Positions 1 to 10,025 of a DNA stretch of 64,000 bases are shown here, piece after piece. The position numbers and the translations under genes are program-made. How positions within the stretch are numbered: position 1 is the stretch's first letter; every line of letters begins with the position of its first letter. The stretch covers positions 208,855 through 272,854 of the forward strand of contig JALLLS010000050.1 of NCBI GenBank assembly GCA_025094145.1, written 5' to 3'. This stretch comes from Spinellus fusiger. Lineage: Eukaryota > Mucoromycota > Mucoromycetes > Mucorales > Phycomycetaceae. The notes under the pieces were generated by a model, which had not been told where the DNA came from, ran no database searches, and saw nothing but the letters and a program-made list of their open reading frames with translations.

Positions 1-505
1 GTATAGGTGGTGGGAGGTGGTTGTGGTGGCTGTGGTGGCTGTTGGTTGCACCCGTAGCTACACTTGTAGCTGCACTTGTAGTTGCACCTGTGCTAGTGCC
101 TGTGCCTGTCGCTGTAAGGGCTGCCTGTGCAGTGGTGGTGGTGGTGGTGGTGGCAGTAGAGGCAGAAGAAGAGGATGAAGAAGGAAGAGAGGGTGGCGGT
201 GCTGCTGTTGTGCTGGCTGTACCTGCTGCACTTGCTGCTGCTGTGGGTGGAGGAGGTGGCAAGGGAGGAGGTGGAGAAGAATGATGTCGCGCGTAATAGG
301 GAATTGTATAGAAGGAAGGGTCTTCTAGTGTGGGCTGAGGTGCAATCCTTTGTGGTTCTTTGGGTGAGCGAGGATGATGTACAGGTGGGAATGGCAATGG
401 CGACCGTTGCTGCTTGTTGGTCAGTGGCGGAGGAATCACTGTGGGTGGGTGTGGGTGAGAATCAGCACCCGCTTGAGCGACGATATAGCCAAATTGTGGT
501 AGCAT
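1..505 (-). CDS. Pro/Thr/His-rich protein, N-terminal part (runs off left edge)
   Basis: An open frame starts with ATG at 503-505 on the minus strand and stays open for 168 codons to the window edge, so only the N-terminus is present. The first 35 residues are mixed (starting MLPQFGYIVAQAGADSH). Next comes a Pro/His-rich stretch, a run of prolines, an Ala/Thr/Ser-rich stretch with seven consecutive Thr, and a His/Asn-rich end. A TATAAAA-like box lies about 55 nt upstream and an in-frame stop (547-545) precedes the ATG, which supports this start. No domain is visible. Composition would fit a disordered regulator or a wall-associated protein, but nothing decides it. A low-complexity frame can stay open by chance of composition, so confidence is moderate. 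Confidence 0.5.
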   Translation of the reverse strand, partial: MLPQFGYIVAQAGADSHPHPPTVIPPPLTNKQQRSPLPFPPVHHPRSPKEPQRIAPQPTLEDPSFYTIPYYARHHSSPPPPLPPPPPTAAASAAGTASTTAAPPPSLPSSSSSSASTATTTTTTTAQAALTATGTGTSTGATTSAATSVATGATNSHHSHHNHLPPPI

Positions 506-558
506 AAAAATAAGAGAAGAAGCAGAACAAATAAGGGTGACAAGCTAAAGAATACTGC

Positions 559-566
559 TTTTTATA
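559..566 (-). promoter_or_regulatory. TATA-like box upstream of the Pro/Thr-rich gene
   Basis: The minus strand reads TATAAAAA here, about 55 nt before the ATG at 505, a normal distance for a fungal core promoter. Confidence 0.35.
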
Positions 567-1082
567 GGTGTGCAGTTTGGTAGAAAGTGAATCTATAGGT
601 ATGGATATGGATCTATGGATTCAAGCACATGTACAAATATAGGTAAATGGAATAGATAAATAACTATCTTTGTAAAGCGAAACAGAATATGCACTGATAT
701 ATATCTAAAAAAGATGAAAAAAACAAGGGATTTGTTATGTCAGTGGTGGTGGGACAGAGAACGGACCAGACAAAATGGCAGGAGTTTTGATCCTTGTCAA
801 ATAGAAATGGCAGAAGAGGACGATGAAAGTAAGAAGAAAAAAAAAAAGAAAAAAAAAGAGAGAGACTGATTGGGACGGCCGAATTGGGACGGGGATTGAA
901 CACTGGCTCAATCTATGACAGAGGAGTCTTATTCCACGTAATGATGCAGTAAAGCAAGGGTTTGTGAGCGTAGCTACAAGCAGAATGAGTGGAGTTGTGA
1001 GTCCATATCAAACAAGTGGAGGGAGTGAGTCAGCGAATGACGACAATGGATCCATCCTCCAACTTGGATTGGCTCTGTACTC

Positions 1083-1320
1083 CACCCACCAACAGCACCC
1101 CGGATGTCCTACAGAACAGACAATGATATTTTATAAACAAATAGTCAATGGAATAGCCAATAGAATGGCCAATAGAATATACAGGTAAAGAGACAAAAGG
1201 TATATGTTATCATCCCACCAACAGCACTTTAGGTGTCCTACAGAACAAATAATGATATTTTATAAACAAATAGCCAATGGAATGTACAGGTAAAGAGACA
1301 AAAGGTATAGGTTATTCTCC
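1083..1320. repeat. Tandem duplication, unit about 110-130 bp, two copies
   Basis: The segment starting CCCACCAACAGCAC, running through GTCCTACAGAACA and GATATTTTATAAACAAATAG to GGTAAAGAGACAAAAGGTATA, occurs twice (about 1083-1212 and 1213-1319). A third start (CCCACCAACATCAT) follows. Copy 1 also carries a short internal repeat of the motif CCAATAGAAT. It lies just downstream of the Cys-rich membrane protein gene. Confidence 0.8.
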
Positions 1321-1363
1321 CACCAACATCATAAAAGAAGAAATACGATACTACAAGTAAGTG

Positions 1364-2785
1364 CTAATGCAGTTCAGGAGTGGAGTGGTGTTGGGTTAAA
1401 GGACTTGCTTGCTCGCGTGGAGTACTTGTGTCTCGAAGACGAGTGGCTGATGCATTATTACGCCACGAATTAGTAGATAATCCTGAAGACTTGAGGTAGT
1501 CGGGTGTCGTAAGATAAACAACACTGTCACTAGCAAGAATGGGATTGCGGATTCTATCGGAATAATGTCCGCCATCATAGGAAGAGGCATCGTCATCACG
1601 CTCAGCCATGGCATAGCGGCCAAACTGCTCATTATCACCAAAGAACTTGGCAATCTTCTCGTGCTCCTTATTGGACTGGTATCGATGTAGGACCCACAGT
1701 GCACCGAGAATGACACAGACAAACACTGCTACTGCTGCTGCCAATACACCCCACAACCAGGGTTGAATGGTATGAAAGATCTCTGGTCCATTGACACATA
1801 GCCCGCCATTGCTGCATGTGCCAGAGAGACATTCTCTGTCTTGGCTACAGCTCTCTTGGATGGGCTTGGATGGAATGCATGCAGAAATGTCTCCGCAATA
1901 AGTCCCCAAAGTACAATTATCTCTAACGATGGTCTGTTCAATTGCAAAGCCACCTGCGTTGTAAGAGATGTAGGTAGTTCTAATAAAGAAAGCTGTGAGT
2001 CCACTGGAGTAAAAACCCCCTCATCGGTGTCTTTGTGTCTTTTATAATATCTACCTTTCAGATCCACAATTGCCGTTCAATGGTGCACCTTTGATGAAGC
2101 AGGTGGAGTTTAAGCAGATTCCCAAATTGCCAGTACATTCATCATCTCGTTGCTATTGTAATGTAGTGTGTAGATGAGTAAAGAAGGCTGGATAGAAGAG
2201 AAGAGAATGGAATGGAAATAGACTTACTAATTCACAGGAGGCTCCAACAGGAAGAAGAGGTCTGCACTGTGAATTATTGTCAGGGCAATAGGTAGTACTA
2301 GTACAGCGGTCGGGCATCTTTCTTAAAAGAACATCCCATCTGAAGAATAGGAAAAAGAATAAGCAAAGTGAACGGGTTCAAGGAGAAACAAGGCAGTAGG
2401 ATAAATAAGAGATGGAAAAATATTCCAATGTGTCCATCGATGCCTGCTTATTTTGCACAAAGAGTCTATTATTTTACCCTTTAAGATAATCGGCATTTGT
2501 GCAGCCTTTGTTGCTGCAAGTATTTGTTATGGGATTGCAATACAAATAGACATTATCACAAGAATCTCCGTATTCATAACTAGAACTAGAAAGACAGTGG
2601 CGTAAGTAAACAAGTCATAAACAAGTCATAGAGATGAATCATGGGCTCTTCTTCCTTGATGTCGATCTGCCTTACGTGTAAAGAGGACTAGCAGAACATG
2701 CATCTCCTAGTTGCAATGCATTTGCGCACTGATATCCCAAGAGAACACTCACTGAAATCAAGTAGGCTCCAAACTTCATTTGCAT
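1364..2785 (-). CDS. Cys-rich single-pass membrane protein with signal peptide
   Basis: Five exons join in phase: 2785-2676, 2579-2478, 2339-2228, 2152-2055 and 1979-1364, giving 345 residues. The first exon encodes a clear signal peptide (MQMKFGAYLISVSVLL, ending about residue 23). About 170 extracellular residues follow, with some 20 cysteines in short spaced pairs and several NxS/T sites, resembling the dickkopf-type or EGF-like Cys-rich ectodomains of zygomycete surface proteins. One transmembrane helix (around WGVLAAAVAVFVCVILGAL) is followed by a ~110-residue Ser/Asp/Arg-rich cytoplasmic tail. The topology suggests a cell-surface receptor or adhesin-like protein. The function is not known. 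The splice model is strong because every junction restores one frame and introns are 75-138 nt. Confidence 0.8.
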
Positions 2786-3986
2786 TCTTCCAGGAAGCTT
2801 CTCTTTTATATATCTAAGAAGGAGGAAAAGAAGAAAGAAACTGGAATAAAATAATAATAATAAAAAAATAAAAAAAAGAGAGAAAAGGGTATGTTTTCTG
2901 GGAGAACGGAAGAAAGAGTCAAGTAGGGCTGAAAGATAAGAGTGGACCTTGAAATATCAAGGCAGCAAGGGAACTATGGGGGCACAGAGTATTTTTACAT
3001 CAAGTAGTAGGCTCCACGTGCACTTTTACCAACGAGCCATTCGGGACGCTAAGCATAACGATAAAAATAACGATGGGCCATCCTTCTTGGTGCTTTCTTA
3101 TTAGAGAATGGAATTGGCCTCGCTTGAAGAAGAAATAAAGGCCTTGTTCTTCTGCAGTAGTAACAAGATGAGACAAAAGGCCAATCTGCTTTCTATAGGA
3201 GATCAACTTGAAAGCAGAGCAGTTATTACAAGAGCTCCTGCAATTAGACTCGTTAAGGGATGCACCTATTTTATAAAGTGACTTGTTCTGTGTGTTATTG
3301 TGGTATATTGCAACATAGTCACCCTACTTTATCAAAAAGGAGAAGCTAGAATGTAGTCATGGAATATTTATATCCAGGAGCATAGTGTTCTTCTTCCATG
3401 GTATCTAGGTGAGTTACTAGGATGATCAACTTACAGCCATTTTCATGCCATGACTGCTATAACTGCTACAACTGCTATAACTACTATTCACCCATCTCCA
3501 CTCCATCTGTACTTCTCTCCTTGATTCTATTATTATTATTATTATTGCTATTTTCCCCTTCTTCCCTTTTTATTATTATGAATAGATAAAAGGGCCGAAA
3601 ATGTAAATATCATCGACGGACGATAAAAAAAATGAAAAAGAAAAAAAGGTCAACTCTCAATGGCCAATTATAGTCTCTGTGCTTCCTATAGGCGAGTACA
3701 AATAGCAGAGATGCATTATGTACGCTCTATAAGTTCAACACAGCTCGTCGATAGCCCACCTGTCCGTTCATCCGTTTACCAATCCGCTTGTCTGTTTGCT
3801 AATCTGTCCTGCTCATCTGTCAGCCTGTCATTTCTATCCAAACTCAACTGTGCAGGTTTTGCCTTGTTTTCCGTACCTTGTTTCATTTCCTTTATTCTCT
3901 TTTGTAGTAAACCATGATAGAAACCTCCCTCCCCCCCATTCACTTCATTGTATGGAATTCATAATATTTGATATTTTATTTATACA
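2786..3986. other. Intergenic spacer
   Basis: This AT-rich spacer carries the promoter of the Cys-rich gene at its left end and the 3' flank of THR1 at its right end. Small frames at 3000-3206 (-) and 3660-3996 (+) show no recognisable domain, no splice partners and no distinctive composition. I see nothing else in it. Confidence 0.5.
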
Positions 3987-5174
3987 TTACAGATAGACAC
4001 AGGTGGATCCATCGTCCACTACATCCAACACTTGGTAAGATGTTTCTGCTACACCGTGTTCTTTGAAGATGGCTTGGGCAGCCTCAGCAATGGCATCAAA
4101 ATTCTTCGTAGCCAAAGCGAGGATGGTAGGACCAGCACCTGAGAGACAGATCCCCAGTAAACCATCATACTTGTCAGGCGTAATACTACTTAAGATGTCT
4201 GGCAGTCCAGGAATCTTTACATAGAATTGTAAGTCCATTTATGGGCTATCATGGCATTGATTGTACTATTGTACTAATAATAAAAAGGCAATTTACCAGG
4301 GTTTTACGGTAGGGTTGGTGGATCTTATCTTGCATGGCATTAAAGATAAGATCTGTATTGGGTGGTGATTGTCCAAGGGCAGTCGTCAATACAGCCAAAC
4401 GCTGGAAATTAAAGATCTACAGAAGAAATGTTGCATTTTGAATGGCTGGTCCAATTCTACACAAACGCCACTTACAATGTCCTGTCGCTCATAAGTTGTA
4501 GGAAGAATGGCTCTGGCTTTGGCAGTAGCGAGTTTAAACTCGGGAACAATAGCAATGGCCTTGATTTCCTTTGCCCATCCAAGACGTATGAAATGCCCAA
4601 TGCCATGAGGAGGCTGAGGAAGATTAGGGCAAGGCACACTCTCCAGCAACGATTCAGACGTAGGAACACCTTCCAGTACTTCTGGACTCAACACAGACAA
4701 GTAAGAGGCCACAAATCCACCCACCAAGGCAGCAGCCACATTGTCAGGGTGACGTTCAATCATTAGACAGTAGTCCAATAAGCGGTTCTGACTCATGTTC
4801 AGCTGTCCCAAGGCATTTCCAAGGAGTACACCAGCAACTACTGCAGCGCCTGAAGATCCTAATCCTCTGCCCAATGGGATAGGGTTCTCGACATGGATTT
4901 TAACAAAGGAGGGAAACTCTGGTATTCCATTGGCAGAAAGAACATAGAGTGCTGTCTTGGTGATCAAATTGTGCTCCAGAACAAGAGGAACTTCTCCTGC
5001 TCCTTCTCCTGAATAGGTCATTTCAAAGGGCATCTCTCCTTCACACTTTACTTCAACATCAAGTGTTAGATAGAGAGAAAGGGAAATGCCAAGCACGTCA
5101 AATCCTGGTCCAATGTTGGCTGTAGAACAGGGTGTGCGGATTCGGAAGCGTCTTGGTGAGTTTATAGAAGACAT
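3987..5174 (-). CDS. THR1: Homoserine kinase (threonine biosynthesis)
   Basis: Homoserine kinase uses ATP to phosphorylate homoserine, the step before threonine synthase. Three exons, 5174-4476, 4416-4297 and 4214-3987, join in phase to 348 residues, close to the ~357 of yeast Thr1. GHMP-kinase landmarks are visible: the N-terminal strand with STANIGPGFDVLG, the ATP-binding PLGRGLGSSGAA loop near residue 105, ERHPDNVAAALVGG, and the C-terminal glycine-rich LSGAGPT. The junction across the last intron gives HQPYRKTL-IPGL, the expected family motif, which fixes the acceptor. The frame is open ten codons further upstream, but the ATG at 5174 begins just before the conserved region and is preferred. 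Likely cytosolic and intact. Confidence 0.95.
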
Positions 5175-6918
5175 TTTATATATAAAGACAAACAGAAATA
5201 TCAAGCAAAAATAAAGGAAAGATGATTGATCGTCAATAGTCTTTATTTAATCACTCGTTTGATAGATGTTATTCATGCTTACTGTGACTTGCTAAGTGAG
5301 TCCATATTTGTCATTGAATCCACAGGCATGATGGTTCATTCCTATTGGATGATAAGATGATAGGTTGAGTTTGTTTATTTTTATTTTTTTAATGAATCTC
5401 ATGGAAACTGTAGTGATAGCCATTGTAGCAATAATAGTAGCCATAGACACTGTGTTATGAAGAAAGATATTAGGGATTAAATTAATAATAACAATAATAA
5501 TAATAACTAAAATATTAGTAGTAATAAAAATAGTAATAAAAAGACTAGTAGCTACTTGGCTCACAGCGGACCATGACTGCTAGTCCTTTGGGCTCATAAC
5601 TAAAGCCAATGCTTATCAGAATTGTGTGTTTTACAGTGTTGATATTCATTTCTGGGATCCAGATTTCAAAGTGGCATTGTAGGGGATACTATGTTCAGTT
5701 TCAGATGGTGAGGAGAAAGTCCGTTTGGGTTTATACTATTGAGATATTCTACTGGAAGATCTACAGCTAATTCATCTGTGAGTGCTTTATCACTACTGTA
5801 AAAATGAAAGAAATCTGTCCATAATGTAGTCATTGATATGTATAATATCAGCGCTTTTTGGTGTAAGTATAGCTTTTGTAGCTACTTAGTCTTATTTATA
5901 ATGGCAGTGTGTCATTTCCAGGATATAATAGGCTACCATGGATTATATCTGCTGAATTATTCATGTCATGGCATGTCAACAATATATCATCTGGAACTCT
6001 GATCAGTTCCAAGTCTTCTACTGTCTATCATAGATGTTTTATCCCATACCATTGATTTTGTAGCTGTTTTTATTTTTATTTATTTATTTTATAAATTGCT
6101 AACTACTAATTTCGCTTTTTAATATATAGAACCTGAAGTAACAGCATCCTGTACACTACTTATTGTATCTCTTCTCAATGTGTCTTGGTTATGCCCTATA
6201 AAATCCAAATGACCTTGCTCAATGTTAGCATAGACTCTACACTGATAAAGAGGGCTTTCTAAATAAATGCAAGTGATTCAGTTTTCTGTACATCAATCTG
6301 AAGCAGTAGTATTTTATTGTGTTTATCTTGATATATTAGTCATTGACTGAACATGTATTTATATTCCAACCTAACTGTCCTGTAGGAAGAAGAAGTACGT
6401 AGCTCATATGATTGTATGACTGATTCATCTCACTCATTCTTTATAGTAAGCTGCCATTCCTTGATCTTATCACAATGTCACTACTCTCTGTTTGGTACTT
6501 ATCATTATTTGGACAATTGTAATGACTTTTGCGCAAATGACTCTATCCACAATAGCTTGTACATCGAATCATCAGATTTAATGTTTCATCTTCTTGTATA
6601 TTGGTGTCGATTCCCTTGATATCAACCTCTATTTTCTTGTTCTGTTGGTTTACAGAATTAAGAGGACATCTGCAATTAGTTCTGCGAGAATATCCTAGCT
6701 GTGTACAGCTTGAGCAGTTATAGTATGAGTTGATATTTAAGTAACTTTGAAAAGAAGGAAAAAGAAGAGTACTAGTATAGTTCCATATTTCTTCCTTGTT
6801 TACTCACTCATTCAAGAAATACTTATGTGTCCGGCAAAAGAATATTAGCTATTTATTTGTCTGCTCGAAATAAGGCTTATGTGTCTGGTGAAAGAATGCG
6901 CCCTACAAAGAGATAAGA

Positions 6919-7157
6919 TAATAACAATAATAACAGTAATAACAGCAATAACAGCAATAACAACAATAACAACAATAACAACAATAACAACAATAACAAC
7001 AATAACAACAATAACAACAATAACAACAATAACAACAATAACAACAATAACAACAATAACAACAATAACAACAATAACAACAATAACAACAATAACAACA
7101 ATAACAACAATAACAACAATAACAACAATAACAACAATAACAACAATAACAACAATA
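6919..7157. repeat. Microsatellite/minisatellite (AATAACAAC)n
   Basis: About 240 bp of the 9-nt unit AATAACAAC, nearly perfect over the last ~190 bp and degenerate at the left end (AATAACAGT, AATAACAGC variants). All six frames stay open across it purely because of the repeat. Confidence 0.95.
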
Positions 7158-8188
7158 GTAAGAACACTGATCGAATTTATAATACTGGTAGAGTGAAAAC
7201 AAATGAAGAAATTAAGCAATAATAATTAAATTAGTCTAAATGTTAATAACAGCTCCTTAATAGCAATAGTGATAGTAGCAATATTAATATTAATGATAGT
7301 AATAATTGTGGTAATAGTAATAACGTGGGCTCTATTTATGAGTGAAATAGAACGTCGAATGCCCTATTAAAGGCGGTAAGCTGAATTTTAAGTGTGTACA
7401 GTGACCATGTCAGCATAATAAAAATAGTCTGGTCTAACAAAAAGATGAACAGAAAATCAGGCACTAAATCGACGCTAAAATAGTTAACATAAGATAAACC
7501 TTACCATTGAAGGATGTTGACCTACCTATCCATAAAGGTCACCTTGCGATCACTTTTTTTTTAAAACTTGCCTCTCATCAAAGAAGATTGCCATGAAAAC
7601 AGCTAACCTATGACGCGATTTCATGAGTTATTTTTATGGGCTATAGTTTACACGAACACGAAGATGAACACAGCAAAAGACAGAGAAAGTCATTGAAACC
7701 AGTGTACCCTGTCGGTGTGGCTTAATCTTCTTTTATTGACATTGTTGGGCCTGGTGAAAAAGACAGACGATTGAATTCTATCCGACTTGTTCTTTCTGGA
7801 AGAATCCAGGTAGATAGACACAGACATGAAATAAATATTAATATATAAATATATAAATATAAATATAAAAATATTAAAATAAATATAAAAATAAATATAA
7901 ATATATTATCTATGCCATGATGTCCTACCAAGGCAGGTATCTTCTTCAATACCCCCTTATTTTCGTAATTCTCTTCATGGCAATTGTAGTCCTAATTCAA
8001 CCTCCACCCAATGTGTCTGTGTGTTAAACCACAAAAAGAGCTGATTTGCTTCCCTTTTCAATATCGCACTACCTATCGGAAAAGGAAGTAAGGAGGGACA
8101 AGTGTATTGGTAATACTCTTACTATCCAATCATCAACCATTCCCGATGGACCTTGAATAAGTATCGCATAACTTGCGCCTGTAGAGCT

Positions 8189-8196
8189 TATATAAG
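8189..8196 (+). promoter_or_regulatory. TATA box of the Gln/His-rich gene
   Basis: TATATAAG lies 120 nt upstream of the ATG at 8309. It is followed by a C/T-rich stretch (8215-8300), a typical fungal initiator region. Confidence 0.5.
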
Positions 8197-8308
8197 AAAT
8201 CCCCAGAAATGCACTTTCCTACTACACTCTTTTCTGTTCCTCTTTTTCTTTCTTGCCAAGCTTTATCTTTTTTTTGTCTTTATCTTTCTTCTTTATTATA
8301 TTCATTCC

Positions 8309-9085
8309 ATGATGAGCACTGTCCGTATGTCTCCTGTTTATAAGCATAGAGAAGTCATTCCTTCTTCTTCCTGTTCTTCCACAAGCTCAAACTCAAATTC
8401 GGGTAAATACTAATAAGATTAATTTATTCGTCAAAGTATGTTTATTCTTCTCATTAACTCAAACCTCTTTAGCTATCCGACGTCTCGAGCAGTTCAGGAC
8501 ACAACATGAACTAGCCCGCAATTTCTATGATGATTTTGAATTCTGCCCAGTACAGTGCCCGGACGAGGTAAATATTATTGGGGTGGGGGGTGGGGGAGGA
8601 CTTCAAAAGTCTTTCTTTATTTCAGTTTCTTGGTGACTTACTTTATGATTCTATAGCTCTATGAACACCGTGAAAGAATTCAGCAACGTATCTCACCACA
8701 GTCTTCTCCTCGTGCATCTCCACCGCTGGCCGCTGGTTATATCTCTCCACGCAAAAATAATGCCTCCAAACGAGCTATTCCTATCATAAATCCCACGAAC
8801 ATGGCACAAGTTTCGGTCCCTGCCAGACAGCCTTCCCCCTTGTCCCACTGGTCAGCACAGTCCTCTGTACAAACATCGCACACAAGAATGCAGCCATCAG
8901 TCGTTTATGGTATGCACCCTTCTTCTGCCTATGAGCAACAACAGCAACATCATCATCAACAACAACAACATCAACAACAGCATCAACAGCAATTACAACA
9001 ATTACAAGCCATGTCTCGTTTCCATTACCATCATCAGGCTACTAATACCTTTACCCCCAACTTCTATGATGTTCTTGTGCAGTAA
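8309..9085 (+). CDS. Gln/His-rich protein of unknown function
   Basis: Three exons (8309-8402, 8473-8567, 8657-9085) join in phase to 205 residues. Introns are 70 and 89 nt with GTAAAT donors and TTTAG/TATAG acceptors. A Ser-rich N-terminus leads into a charged helical segment (around RRLEQFRTQHELARNFYDDF, then CPDELYEHRERIQQRIS). After that come a Ser/Pro-rich part, a Gln/His run of about 30 residues, and a short ordered-looking end (NTFTPNFYDVLVQ). A second ATG follows the first directly, and either could start translation. I do not recognise a family. The short helical core followed by a prion-like tail suggests a regulatory or RNA/protein-binding role, which is inference only. Confidence 0.7.
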
Positions 9086-9433
9086 TTAATTGTTTCTTTT
9101 ACTCCCTAACCATACACATCCTATCTTATTTCTTGTTCCCTTATTTTCTTTTTCTTTTTACCTCTATTTTACTCTATTTTACACTACTCTTCTCTTCCTT
9201 GTTCTTTTTGTGCACATGTTAATATCCCCGTTCTCGAAAATAGTGTAGATTTGTGTCAGTTTTGTGTTTCTTCTATAGTAAATATCTCAAACAAAAACAG
9301 CTTTGGTACTTTATTCTGTTATAAGATAATAAAGTTATTACAACCCACATAACATGCACATTTATATAAATATAAATTTATATTTATATTTATATGCATT
9401 CATATACATTTATACTAATGTTCACACTTAAAT

Positions 9434-10025
9434 TTACAAGATGTGTACATGTGCATGGAAACCCACTTGCATAAACACATTCTGTAATAGCTCTTGGACG
9501 CTTGTTTTCTTTGAGAAATGAATTTCTGGAATCACAAAGTTAATGTGGACTATAATTTGTAGGTCATTCGAATGTCCGCCATGAACTAACGCTAAAGACC
9601 CTTGGGAGCAAGTCAAAAACTCACTTTGCGTTCTGCTGTTCTACACACGTTTTTGACGATTCAATGAAAGTACACTATGCAAATGTCAACTTTCTCTCTT
9701 TAAACAATAAACTGGTGGGTTGGTTTGTTAGTTAGTTAGATGAATGGATAGATAGGAGTGTTTATTAGATACAGTAGTTATAAATAGTATTCTATAAACT
9801 GTGGGCTATTCCAAGGCCATTTTCTACTGCTTCTGAGTAGTAGAATAAGGCGTATTGCTCTCTGGTTCTGCTCCCATTGAGTGTTTCAACTTGCATCCAC
9901 AATCTACACACTTTACTGTGTATCGGACATTGAGAAGGCGGACTCCCAGGTGCCCTCACTTGATGATTTTCTCTCAAGGCACGTGAAGTACAAGTCTCCG
10001 CACTAGACGATCTATAGTTAGCCAA
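9434..10025 (-). CDS. Possible exons of an unrecognised gene
   Basis: Two minus-strand open stretches stand out from the AT-rich surroundings by higher GC and protein-like composition. One is at 10025-9792, containing CPIHSKVCRLWMQVETLNG. The other is at about 9647-9434, containing VHINFVIPEIHFSKK and ending in a stop at 9434-9436. An acceptor (GTGTAG) precedes the second, but I could not find a convincing donor that joins the two in phase, nor an upstream start exon. They could be remnants of a gene or of a mobile element. No family is recognised. Confidence 0.22.

Larger units (their letters stand above)
506..1363. other. Intergenic spacer between two minus-strand genes
   Basis: This is AT-rich spacer holding the promoter of the left-edge gene, a tandem duplication (1083-1320) and the 3' flank of the Cys-rich gene. 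A 79-codon minus frame at 664-903 is low complexity and is not accepted as a gene. Confidence 0.5.
5175..8308. other. Long AT-rich intergenic spacer
   Basis: About 3.1 kb lies between divergently oriented genes (THR1 on minus, the Gln/His-rich gene on plus). It contains a 9-nt-period satellite-like tract (6919-7157), AT-rich strings (7830-7910, A/T alternation) and the promoter of the next gene. No coding exon is convincing. Long frames over the satellite are repeat artefacts. Confidence 0.6.

Noticed and set aside
664..903. 79-codon minus-strand frame
   Set aside because: It is Phe/Ser-rich low complexity from a purine-rich tract and has no splice partner or domain.
6845..7219. Several long frames on both strands over 6845-7219
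   Set aside because: They are produced by the 9-nt repeat, which has no stop codon in those frames.
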